Positions 55,803-64,000 of a stretch of DNA of 64,000 bases are shown in pieces. Numbering within the stretch: position 1 is the first letter of the stretch; each line of letters opens with the position of its first letter. The notes below the pieces were generated by a model. That model was not told where the DNA came from. It was given only the letters and a program-made list of their open reading frames with translations, and ran no database searches. The DNA comes from Thiothrix unzii. Lineage in GTDB: Bacteria > Pseudomonadota > Gammaproteobacteria > Thiotrichales > Thiotrichaceae. The stretch is taken from the NCBI RefSeq assembly GCF_017901175.1, contig NZ_CP072793.1:2356001-2420000 (forward strand), in the 5' to 3' direction. Both the position numbers and the translations under genes were made by a program.

Positions 55803-58800
55803 TAGTCAGCCCTCACCGTGATTTTTAATTTAACCGGAACGCCATTGGCAACTTTGCCAACCAGCCAGATACCGCTGGTTGCGTCGTAACTGCCGCGTTC
55901 GGCTTGGCTGCTCACGTAACTTAATCCCGCTGGCAGCAGATCTTTCACCTGTACATCATTGGCATCATCCGGGCCTTTATTCGTCAAAGTCAGGGTGTAA
56001 ACCAAGGTGTCACCACGCTTGATAGTATTCACACTGGCGGTTTTGACCAATTCCAAGTCGATTTGAGGCGGGGTCGCGCAGTTCGCACCCAAAGATACAC
56101 CGTCTTCATCATTGCCCGGATTTTGATCTGTACCGGTTAAGGCAGATACCTTGGCTTTATTGGTCACAGTTGCACACGTTGGCGGTGGTGCGGAACACGG
56201 TGCGGGTGGCGTCAATGCGACATTATTCAACTGACAGGCGGCTTTATTACTATCCGTCAGCGTGGCATTCACCGCACCACCACTGATTAGAAAGTTACCG
56301 TAAGTACCCGCTTCCACCCCATAAGGCACGTCTTGCACCGCCAATGTACCCGCCTGAATATCGTAGGTGGGGGCAACAAACGTGCCGGAGGTGTTGATGC
56401 GGAAACCAAACGTATCATCCGCCGTACTGCTCGTACCGTTGCTGTAGCATTGTGTTGTTACCGTCGGCGCATTGATCGTGCAATTCCCTTCCAATGGATT
56501 CAACACACTGACCGACACCGAACTATCACCAACAATCGTGACCGAAGCAGGAGTAATCACCGCCGTGCCATAGCTGTAACCTGCTGGCGGTGCTGGCTGC
56601 GTTGGTTCTGTCACAGTACAGGTTGTACCGTGGGGAATATTGCTGATGGTTTTGTTTTCAGCCGCTTTAATTAGCACATCCTGATCAAAGCTGTTATCTG
56701 AACAGTCTACGTGCAAGGTGTAATCAGGGCTGGTAAATCCAGCGGGCTGCCCACTTACCGATTTACCCAACTGCAAACTACCCTGCTTTAGGGTTAATGG
56801 ATTAGTCACCGTCACCGCAACGGTTGTGCCCGTACTAATAGTCTGCTCACCACTGGGCGTAATAACAGGCGTGCCATAATCATAACCTGCGGGTGCGGCT
56901 GGCACGGTTGGCTCTGTCACAGTACACGTCGTGCCAGTCGGAATACTGTTAATGGTTGCAGTAGCACCATCAGCAACCGTCAATGTCTGGTCGAAACTAT
57001 CCACGGAACAATCCACCACCACCGAAAAATCAGGGCTGGTGAAACTGGCGGGCTTACCCGTTACCGCTTTCGTGACACTCAATGAACCCGTCGGCGCGGC
57101 GGTAACACTCAACGGTGTTGACCCTGAACACGTTTGCCCCGCGACCGTGGTACTAGCTGTTACCGTTGCATTTCCGGTTGCACTGGGTGTGCCAGATACC
57201 ACACCCGTTCCCGCATTAACGTTCATTCCTGTGGGTAATCCGGCAGTGCTCCATGTATAAGTGTATGGCCCTCCGCTACTGGCATTCGCTGACGGACTCG
57301 CATTGTAAGCCACACCCACCGTGCCATTCGGTAACGGATTCGGGGTGACGGTAATCGTCGGGCAACTCACCGAATTAAGTGGGTTTGTTACCACTATTTC
57401 TGTTGTCGTATTCGCCACAATCGTCTGCGCACCACTCGGCGCAATCGCAGGTGTGCCGTATTCGTAGCCTGCGGGTGCGGTTGGTAATGGCGTAGTTTCC
57501 GTCACACTACACGTCGTACCCGCAGGAATCCCGGTAATGTCGCGTGTTGCACCATGCGCTAACGTAAAGTTTTGATCGAAAGTGTTATTCGAGCAATCTA
57601 CCGCTATATTGAAATCAGGGCTGGTAAATCCTGCCGGAGGATTCGTCACCGTTTTGCGCACCCGTAACGTACCTGTCGGCGAACAACTACCCGTATCGCT
57701 CACCGTCGCCGTGCGTGTACAACTGCTACTAGTCGCGTCTGTCGCGGTCAGGGTGTAAACCGTACCATTGCCTGCCGAACCATTTTGTAACCGAAAATTC
57801 GTTGCTGCTCCATAACTACCAGAAGTTGGGGTCAGTACCCCACTGTTATTGGCCGATAAGTTGTAGGTCGCGGCAACGCCTGTTCCTGATAAATTCAAGC
57901 TAAAGGTACGGTAATCATCGGCGGCTGTTCCGGCTGTTCCATTGTTATTACAAGCAGATGTGACTGTGAAACTATTGATGGAACAAGCCGCTTGCAAAGG
58001 ATTCGTAACGGTAACAGCTACCGTTGTCGCATTCCCTACCGTAACGGATGCCGGGCTATAAACCGGTGTACCGTAAGTGTAACCTGCTGGCGCACCTGAG
58101 GGTGCTGCCTCACTGACCGTACAGGAAGTCCCTTGCGGAATGAAATCTGAAGTGTAGGTTTGATTGTGCCGAAGTACGAACGTCTTATCGTATAACGTGC
58201 CTGTACAATCTAACGTAATGGTGAAGTTTCTCGTACTATCCGTACCCCCAGTCACCTGTTTGGTGACACTAACCCTGCCTGATGGCTGGGTAACGCCCAT
58301 CCATACACGGTAGCCAATACTCAAGTAACGCCGACTAGCATCCAAGCTCTGACGTACTGTCTTATGTGAGTCAGACAGATTGCTAAATGCCGATGCACCA
58401 CGCAGAATGGTTGTTGCTGTATCACCGGGATTCAGGGTGGTTTCGTGCCGGTTTCCCCCAAAGTCATAAATTCCCCAAGGATTGCCAGTTTCCTGACCGA
58501 CTTGAGCATAAAGCCCACCTTCACCATGCCCAAACACCCCCGTTAATGCACCACCAACAGAACCATTACTGGAACTATAATGCATCCCACTGTTTGGATC
58601 AGAAACTGCCAATGGAGGAGTAGAACTTCCTAACGGATAATTATTGTAAGTATTGGTAGTCCCTGTTCTTCGGTACATGGCTTTGTAAAGCTCATCTTCC
58701 AAAGGTAAGCGCGGCCCCGGATAAGCACCATTGAAAGAGGCAATTGGCCAGTTACCTTTTGGCCCGCCATTATTAGTAAATGTAAAGGCCCCAGAGTCAA

Positions 58801-59311
58801 TGCTACCCGTTGCCATCCAGTTCAGATAACGTGCAACGTTATTTAGCGATCGCCAATCAACAGGAAGCTTTGCTGCATCCGATGCGCTGAGGCTCATACC
58901 ATTTTGGTTAAACGACGTTACTTGCCAACTACCACCTGAATAGGCAAAAGGCGAATAACACCAAGGGTTATCACAATCTGAATGATTAGGATCCATCGGC
59001 CCTAAACCTAGGTCATTAGACCCTGTCACACCGATGTCATTCAAAAAATCAACCCAGTCTTGCACCGTAATCTGAGTCGCGCTCACCATATAGGAGTAAG
59101 ACACCCCACCATACCCCGTCGAATCATCAGCATTACCCGGATTATCGACCACCACAAAATTATTGGCATATGAAGGTGTTGGAACACCCGATGGCGGCGT
59201 ATACGAAGCAGCATTCCCATCGCGGACTGCCGTCAATACCGAACCCAAAAATAGCAATAAAAAGCCTATTTTTATTACGCGTCTGAATTCAAACTCTAAT
59301 TGTTTTAACAA
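55802..59311 (-). CDS. Secreted FGE-like/DUF5979/DUF11 multidomain protein (1169 aa)
   Basis: Starts at TTG 59311, eight bases after GAGGGG. Residues 1-35 are a signal peptide. A formylglycine-generating-enzyme-like (SUMF1) domain spans about 60-340 (TQITVQDWVDFLN, PRLPLEDELYKAMY, GNPWGIYDFGGNRHET, TILRGASAF, GYRVWMG). The two catalytic cysteines expected near its end are absent; a C113-x4-C118 pair lies elsewhere. Four DUF5979-like domains follow (345-438, 548-645, 742-839, 843-940), with an Ig-like putative He_PIG domain at 650-735. An unnamed cysteine-containing module occurs twice (about 441-545 and 942-1040). The protein ends in a DUF11 domain (1083-1165). No C-terminal anchor is visible. 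Confidence 0.85.
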   Translation of the reverse strand: MLKQLEFEFRRVIKIGFLLLFLGSVLTAVRDGNAASYTPPSGVPTPSYANNFVVVDNPGNADDSTGYGGVSYSYMVSATQITVQDWVDFLNDIGVTGSNDLGLGPMDPNHSDCDNPWCYSPFAYSGGSWQVTSFNQNGMSLSASDAAKLPVDWRSLNNVARYLNWMATGSIDSGAFTFTNNGGPKGNWPIASFNGAYPGPRLPLEDELYKAMYRRTGTTNTYNNYPLGSSTPPLAVSDPNSGMHYSSSNGSVGGALTGVFGHGEGGLYAQVGQETGNPWGIYDFGGNRHETTLNPGDTATTILRGASAFSNLSDSHKTVRQSLDASRRYLSIGYRVWMGVTQPSGRVSVTKQVTGGTDSTRNFTITLDCTGTLYDKTFVLRHNQTYTSDFIPQGTSCTVSEAAPSGAPAGYTYGTPVYSPASVTVGNATTVAVTVTNPLQAACSINSFTVTSACNNNGTAGTAADDYRTFSLNLSGTGVAATYNLSANNSGVLTPTSGSYGAATNFRLQNGSAGNGTVYTLTATDATSSSCTRTATVSDTGSCSPTGTLRVRKTVTNPPAGFTSPDFNIAVDCSNNTFDQNFTLAHGATRDITGIPAGTTCSVTETTPLPTAPAGYEYGTPAIAPSGAQTIVANTTTEIVVTNPLNSVSCPTITVTPNPLPNGTVGVAYNASPSANASSGGPYTYTWSTAGLPTGMNVNAGTGVVSGTPSATGNATVTASTTVAGQTCSGSTPLSVTAAPTGSLSVTKAVTGKPASFTSPDFSVVVDCSVDSFDQTLTVADGATATINSIPTGTTCTVTEPTVPAAPAGYDYGTPVITPSGEQTISTGTTVAVTVTNPLTLKQGSLQLGKSVSGQPAGFTSPDYTLHVDCSDNSFDQDVLIKAAENKTISNIPHGTTCTVTEPTQPAPPAGYSYGTAVITPASVTIVGDSSVSVSVLNPLEGNCTINAPTVTTQCYSNGTSSTADDTFGFRINTSGTFVAPTYDIQAGTLAVQDVPYGVEAGTYGNFLISGGAVNATLTDSNKAACQLNNVALTPPAPCSAPPPTCATVTNKAKVSALTGTDQNPGNDEDGVSLGANCATPPQIDLELVKTASVNTIKRGDTLVYTLTLTNKGPDDANDVQVKDLLPAGLSYVSSQAERGSYDATSGIWLVGKVANGVPVKLKITVRAD

Positions 59312-59348
59312 AGCGATTACCCCTCTAATAACGCCGCCACTATTTTTA

Positions 59349-60920
59349 TTAATCGACTGTCACATCAATCGTCAACGTCACCACATCATCTTTTGCTAAC
59401 GCCCCGACAGTCCAGCCCCCTGTATTCTTGTCATACGCACCCTTAAGTGTCGCATGAGTACTATACGTAACCCCGGCTGGCAACTGATCCGTTACCTCCA
59501 CACCCGTCGCTGCTCCCGGCCCTTTGTTAGTCAGCGTAATGGTGTAACGCACGGTATCACCTGATACGACATTCGGCTTATCTGCTACTTTGGTGATTTC
59601 CAAATCGACATTCTGTGCGGCGACTGGCTGCAACGTGTTAGTAACGGTAACGATTTTCGGATTATTTTCTTCAATCGTCACCGTTTGCCCCGGTGCGTAT
59701 TGCGCCGCGCTGTAGGTAAATCCTGTTGGAGCCGTTGGTGTAACTTCGGTCACTGTACACTGTGTTCCCACAGGCATGGCATCGGATTCATAGGTTTCAT
59801 TGTGTTTAACAAGGATGCCATTTTTGTCGAAATTATTATCCGTACAATCCAGATTGAAGCTGAATGATTGCGTATCTGTGCCGTTTGCCACCACTTTTTT
59901 GATATGTAACACCCCAGAAGGTGCGGAAACCCCCATCCACACCCGATAACCGATACTCACATAGCGGTTGCCTGCCGCTAAAGTATCGCGAAAATCATAC
60001 TTTGATGCAGACACCGCTCCAAATGCCGCTGCGCCACGTAAAATGGTCGTGGTGGGTGCACTAGGCTCTAAGGTGGTTTCATGGCGATTGCCCGCCGTAT
60101 CACGCACTTCCCACGGGTTGCCAGTTTCTTGCCCCACTTGTGCATAGTGCTTAGTGCCACCATAACCCGGAATCAATGCGCCACCCGCATTACTGTTATG
60201 AATACCACTGGCATCAATTCCAGCCAATACTGGCGTACCATCTCCCTGTACGTTATTAGTGGGATAATCGTTATACGCTTGCTTTGCCTTATCCCAGAAC
60301 ATAGCCTTATATAACTCGTCTTCCAACGGCAAACGTGGCCCAGGATAGTTCGCATCAAAACTGGTAATGGTCGCGTTGCCAGAGGTCGTGTCACTGAAGG
60401 TAAAAGCCCCTTGGTTAATATTCCCGGTCGCCAACCAGTTCATGTAGCGAGCCACCATATTCAAAGACAACCAATCAATCGGTAATTTCGCCGCTTCTGC
60501 CGCTGACATCGCCATACCATCTTCGTTAAACGGTGTCACACTCCAAGTACCGCCACTGTGGGTGTACGCCGCAAAACAGAAGTCATTGCCGCAACTTGCC
60601 CCAATCGGTCCAAACCCCATCGAATTACCCGGGTCAACAGCATTCAGGAACGCCACCCAGTCGCCCACGGTAATTTGCGTCTGACTGACGCGGTACTTAT
60701 ACCCCACACCACCATAGTTACCTACACGGTTATCATCAGGATTACCTGCATCATCAATCACCACAAAACTATCGGCAAATGACGGTTTTGGCACACCAGC
60801 AGGCAAGGTCATAGAATCAAGTGCATACGCGGACGAACTGCCCACAAACAGCATTGCCGCACACACACCGATAGCGAAGGATGAGCGTTGCAACGCCTGT
60901 GATTGGTTGATCGTTTTCAT
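59349..60920 (-). CDS. Secreted FGE-like/DUF5979/DUF11 protein (523 aa)
   Basis: A smaller paralogue of the next gene. It has a signal peptide 1-34, an FGE-like domain at about 60-330 with the same signatures (TQITVGDWVAFLN, PRLPLEDELYKAMF, GNPWEVRDTAGNRHETT, TILRGAAAF, GYRVWMGV), one DUF5979-like domain (336-430) and a C-terminal DUF11 domain (438-521). The catalytic cysteines of true FGE are missing, while C110-x4-C115 matches the paralogue's C-x4-C. First gene of the five-gene minus-strand group, 37 bases before the paralogue. AGGGG lies six bases before the ATG. The 220 bases upstream hold the likely promoter. Confidence 0.85.
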   Translation of the reverse strand: MKTINQSQALQRSSFAIGVCAAMLFVGSSSAYALDSMTLPAGVPKPSFADSFVVIDDAGNPDDNRVGNYGGVGYKYRVSQTQITVGDWVAFLNAVDPGNSMGFGPIGASCGNDFCFAAYTHSGGTWSVTPFNEDGMAMSAAEAAKLPIDWLSLNMVARYMNWLATGNINQGAFTFSDTTSGNATITSFDANYPGPRLPLEDELYKAMFWDKAKQAYNDYPTNNVQGDGTPVLAGIDASGIHNSNAGGALIPGYGGTKHYAQVGQETGNPWEVRDTAGNRHETTLEPSAPTTTILRGAAAFGAVSASKYDFRDTLAAGNRYVSIGYRVWMGVSAPSGVLHIKKVVANGTDTQSFSFNLDCTDNNFDKNGILVKHNETYESDAMPVGTQCTVTEVTPTAPTGFTYSAAQYAPGQTVTIEENNPKIVTVTNTLQPVAAQNVDLEITKVADKPNVVSGDTVRYTITLTNKGPGAATGVEVTDQLPAGVTYSTHATLKGAYDKNTGGWTVGALAKDDVVTLTIDVTVD

Positions 60921-61140
60921 TAGCAGCCCCTATTTCATCAGATACTTTGTAAATTTTTATGCCATTTTTATGATTTCATTAGAGAAATCTATTGGCTATT
61001 AGCATGGTAGCATTTTACTCAACACAGCCCAACCGAAACCAGAAGAACGGTAATTCCTCCTGCAAACGTTGCAGAATGCGCCACTTGCACGTTATCTTGC
61101 ATCCCCATAACAACGACATTTTGAAAGAGGAGGATGCCCC

Positions 61141-64000
61141 ATGTTGCAAGCTATACGCACTTACGGGTTGATGGTTTTTATTGCTGCCTTACTGATTAGT
61201 TCCCTCCTCCAAGTATGGACGGGGAAACCTGTGGCTATTTTATTAGTCACCCTAGCTTTTGCCGTATTCAGTGCGGTGAACTATCAGCGCGCGTCCTGCA
61301 CACAAGCCGATTGGCAGACAGTGCGTCGCCCCCCTGATTTGTGGCTCACGATCTTAGGTAAAGGGGTATTCTGGGGCATTACGCTAACCTTGCTTATGCT
61401 GCAAGAACAAATCTGGCCTTGGCTGGGTTTTGTGTTCTTTTTTGTCTTCATCAGTTGGCGGATGGCGGCACTGCCACAAACGCACATTGAAACAGGGCTG
61501 ATTCCTGTCGGCGCGTTAGGTGTCATGGGCAGTGTTCTCGCCTTGGGACTGCCGCTTTCTACTACGGTATACGTTGGCATCATGAGCTTGTTAGGTGCTA
61601 TGGGTGCTTTATTCATTATGCCGTTGCAAGCCCTGTTGACTTACCTCGCCACCCCGGAGCATCAAACCAAAGCCAGCCGCATTGATGTGCTGACCCAAAC
61701 CCTGATCATGTTGCTGTTTACCAGTAGCTGCGCATTATTGCTGTGGTTAGGGCTAGACACGCCTGTATTACTGACGGCGTTAAGTTTAGTCACCGTGATG
61801 GGCACGTTGTATACCATTTACCAAATGCCGCAATCGTTGCTGCGCTATGTGTTTAGTCGCCTATTTCATGCGCGTTACCGCTTGAAAGTCTTGGGGTTTG
61901 AACACCTGCCTGCATCCGGCGGGGTGTTATTGCTGGGCAATCACATCAGTTTCATTGACTGGGCATTGGTGCAAATGGCAAGCCCGCGCCAACTGCATTT
62001 CGTGATCGAAAAAGGCTATTACGAACGTTGGTATTTAAAAGGTTTCCTCAACTGGTTCGGTGTCATTCCCATCAGCAGCGGGGCAAGTGCGGATTCGCTG
62101 GAAAAAGTCACGGAAATGCTCAAAGCGGGCGAGGTGGTGTGTTTATTCCCCGAAGGCACGATTAGCCGCACCGGACAGTTGTCCGAATTCAAACGCGGTT
62201 ATGAGAAAGCGGTGAAAGGCACGGGCGCGGTGATTGTGCCGTTTTACCTGCACGGTTTGTGGGGCAGCCGCTTTTCGCGTTCCAGCGGCTTTTTGCGCGA
62301 AAATCGCCAGTCGGGTTTCAAGCGTGACATTGTGGTGTCGTTTGGCAAAGCCTTGCCGGAAACCATTCCTGCGCATGAATTGAAACAGAAGGTGTTTGAT
62401 TTGTCGTTTGCGTCGTGGGAAGCGTATTCGCACCTGATCGACCCGATTCCGGTTAACTGGCTGCGGGCGGCAAAACGCATGAGTTTCCGTATGGCGGCGG
62501 CGGATGTGATCGGCGAACCGTTGAGCCATCACCGTTTTATGACGGCGGTGTTTCGCTTTGCGGTGCTGATTAAAAAGCTTAGCCCGGAACAAAATATCGG
62601 CTTGCTATTACCCACCAGCTCGGGTGGGGCGATTGCGAATATGGCGGTGCTGACGCTGGGTAAAACCATTGTGAATCTGAATTTTACCGCCAGCAGCGAA
62701 TCGATCCATAGCGCGGCGCAGCAGGCGGGCTTGCAACGGGTTTACACCTCCAAACGTTTTCTGGATAAGCTGAAAGAACGTGGAATTGATATTCCGGCGA
62801 TATTGCCCGACACCCCGTTAACGTTTTTGGAAGATTTGAAAGCGGAAATCCCCAAACACCAATTGCTGACGACGCTGTTGATGGTGATGTTATTGCCAAC
62901 CCGCGTGTTGCAGTGGCTGTACATTCCGAAAATTGATTTGGATACGACGGCGGCGATTCTGTTTTCCAGCGGTAGCGAAGGTGCGCCCAAGGGCATTGAG
63001 CTTTCCCATCGCAATCTGGCGGTAAATGCGCGGCAGGTGGCAGATGCGTTGAATACGCTGGATAACGATGTGATCATGGGGACATTGCCGACGTTCCACG
63101 CTTTTGGTTTGCTGGCGAGTACCCTGATGCCGTTGTCGGAAGGCATTCCGATTGTGTGCCACCCCGACCCGACCGATGCGGTGAATATCGCCAAAGGTGT
63201 GGCGCGTTATGAGGCAACCTTACTGTTTGGGACGGGGACGTTTTTGCGTTTGTATGCGAAAAATTCGCGCGTGCATCCACTAATGTTCCAATCCTTACGC
63301 TACGTGGTGGCAGGGGCGGAAAAGCTTGCGCCGGAAGTCCGCCGCCTGTTCCTCGACCGTTTCGGCAAGAAATTGCTGGAAGGTTATGGCGCAACCGAAA
63401 CCTCACCCGTTGCCAGCGTGAATTTGCCGGATCAACTCGATACGCGCTATTGGAAAGTACAGGCGGCTAATCGCGAAGGCACTGTGGGTTTGCCATTGCC
63501 GGGGACGAGTTTCCGCATTGTTGACCCGAATACGCTGGAAACTTTGCCGACGGGTGCGGATGGCTTAATCCTGATCGGTGGCCCGCAAGTCATGAAAGGT
63601 TATTTGAATGCGCCGGAAAAAACCGCGCAAGCGATTGCCGAACTCGACGGGCAACGCTGGTACAAAACTGGCGACAAGGGGCATGTGGATGAAGACGGCT
63701 TCCTGACCATTGTTGACCGCTATTCACGCTTTGCCAAACTCGGCGGGGAAATGGTGAGCTTGACTGCCGTTGAACAGCAAGTGCGGCAAATTTTGGGCGA
63801 TGCGGAACTGGAATTGGTCGCGGTCAATTTGCCCGATGATAAGAAGGGCGAAAAGATCGTGTTACTGATGGCGGGCGCGTATGACGAAGCGGCGGTGAAA
63901 CGTAAGCTATTAGAAGGCGGGATGAATTCATTGGCGATTCCATCAACGATTCGCAGTCTGGCGGAGATTCCGAAGTTGGGGAGTGGCAAGACGGACTTTG
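61141..64000 (+). CDS. aas: Bifunctional 1-acyltransferase / acyl-ACP synthetase (Aas-like), runs off right edge
   Basis: An open frame of 953 codons continues past the window. The N-terminal 220 residues are membrane segments (about six or seven helices). A PlsC-type acyltransferase follows, with NHxxxxD in GNHISFIDWALV and FPEGTISRTG. A C-terminal ANL/AMP-binding domain has the P loop SSGSEGAPKGIELSHRNL, GYGATETSPVASVN and WYKTGDKGHVDEDG. This is the Aas order, re-acylating lysophospholipids with acyl-ACP. The N-terminal membrane part is too short for a complete 12-helix LplT-type transporter. Strong ribosome-binding site AGAGGAGG. Divergent from the FGE-like gene. Confidence 0.85.
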   Translation, partial: MLQAIRTYGLMVFIAALLISSLLQVWTGKPVAILLVTLAFAVFSAVNYQRASCTQADWQTVRRPPDLWLTILGKGVFWGITLTLLMLQEQIWPWLGFVFFFVFISWRMAALPQTHIETGLIPVGALGVMGSVLALGLPLSTTVYVGIMSLLGAMGALFIMPLQALLTYLATPEHQTKASRIDVLTQTLIMLLFTSSCALLLWLGLDTPVLLTALSLVTVMGTLYTIYQMPQSLLRYVFSRLFHARYRLKVLGFEHLPASGGVLLLGNHISFIDWALVQMASPRQLHFVIEKGYYERWYLKGFLNWFGVIPISSGASADSLEKVTEMLKAGEVVCLFPEGTISRTGQLSEFKRGYEKAVKGTGAVIVPFYLHGLWGSRFSRSSGFLRENRQSGFKRDIVVSFGKALPETIPAHELKQKVFDLSFASWEAYSHLIDPIPVNWLRAAKRMSFRMAAADVIGEPLSHHRFMTAVFRFAVLIKKLSPEQNIGLLLPTSSGGAIANMAVLTLGKTIVNLNFTASSESIHSAAQQAGLQRVYTSKRFLDKLKERGIDIPAILPDTPLTFLEDLKAEIPKHQLLTTLLMVMLLPTRVLQWLYIPKIDLDTTAAILFSSGSEGAPKGIELSHRNLAVNARQVADALNTLDNDVIMGTLPTFHAFGLLASTLMPLSEGIPIVCHPDPTDAVNIAKGVARYEATLLFGTGTFLRLYAKNSRVHPLMFQSLRYVVAGAEKLAPEVRRLFLDRFGKKLLEGYGATETSPVASVNLPDQLDTRYWKVQAANREGTVGLPLPGTSFRIVDPNTLETLPTGADGLILIGGPQVMKGYLNAPEKTAQAIAELDGQRWYKTGDKGHVDEDGFLTIVDRYSRFAKLGGEMVSLTAVEQQVRQILGDAELELVAVNLPDDKKGEKIVLLMAGAYDEAAVKRKLLEGGMNSLAIPSTIRSLAEIPKLGSGKTDF

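Noticed and set aside
55802-60920. Active formylglycine-generating enzymes for sulfatase maturation
   Set aside because: The C-terminal segment lacks the catalytic cysteines, no sulfatase gene is nearby, and the domains are fused to surface-type repeats.
1-64000. tRNA, rRNA or riboswitch genes
   Set aside because: The intergenic gaps are short and no cloverleaf, rRNA-like or known riboswitch sequence was recognised by eye. A covariance-model search would be needed to exclude small RNAs.

Overview
The window reads as a chromosome segment of a Gammaproteobacterium. Supporting points are the pilMNOPQ block next to mrcA, fimV beside truA and the leu genes, the fur/bamE divergon, the ratA-rnfH pair, rpsU-yqeY, and the yciO-M50 protease-trpS-scpA group. 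Thiosulfate oxidation genes (soxX and the start of soxA) sit at the left end. The combination of Sox, type IV pili and large secreted repeat proteins fits a sulfur-oxidising, possibly filamentous member of the Thiotrichales such as Thiothrix. The genus is an inference. No rRNA, tRNA or CRISPR array was seen.

Layout. 1-3.2 kb: soxXA (minus strand, with a perfect FNR-type palindrome upstream), an MFS transporter and a long coiled-coil J-domain protein. 3.2-6.1 kb is a small accessory patch: a ribbon-helix-helix/PIN toxin-antitoxin pair, an IS630-family element with a frameshifted transposase inserted at TA, the AT-rich gene it interrupts, and the C-terminal remnant of a restriction-modification methyltransferase. 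6.2-13.1 kb is housekeeping: an unknown conserved protein, scpA, trpS, a site-2 protease, yciO, yciB, yciI, a secreted parvulin and ygfZ. 13.1-27.8 kb: an aminotransferase, an unusual two-domain methyltransferase, recD, galU, der, a TSUP transporter, NnrS, an RND efflux pair, aroB and aroK. 27.8-35.9 kb: pilQPONM (pilM carries a frameshift), with mrcA divergent from it. 35.9-41.6 kb: hemE, yqeY, rpsU, fur, bamE, rnfH, ratA, an RDD protein and truA. 41.6-49.3 kb: fimV, an aspartate-semialdehyde-dehydrogenase-like gene lacking the catalytic cysteine, and leuBDC.

49.4-60.9 kb is the most unusual part. Five genes, all on the minus strand, encode exported proteins. In transcription order they are: a formylglycine-generating-enzyme-like (FGE/SUMF1) protein with DUF5979 and DUF11 domains (523 aa); a larger paralogue of it (1169 aa); a GH18 chitinase-like hydrolase; a stand-alone DUF11 protein (112 aa); and a 1570-aa SdrD-B repeat protein ending in an IPTLxxWG-type C-terminal sorting signal. 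Genes 2, 3 and 4 overlap by 1 and 4 bases, so they are probably co-translated. The FGE-like domains lack the catalytic cysteines. I propose that this is an undescribed surface or extracellular-matrix assembly module, perhaps for a sheath or holdfast. A large acyltransferase/acyl-ACP synthetase (Aas-like) gene runs off the right edge.
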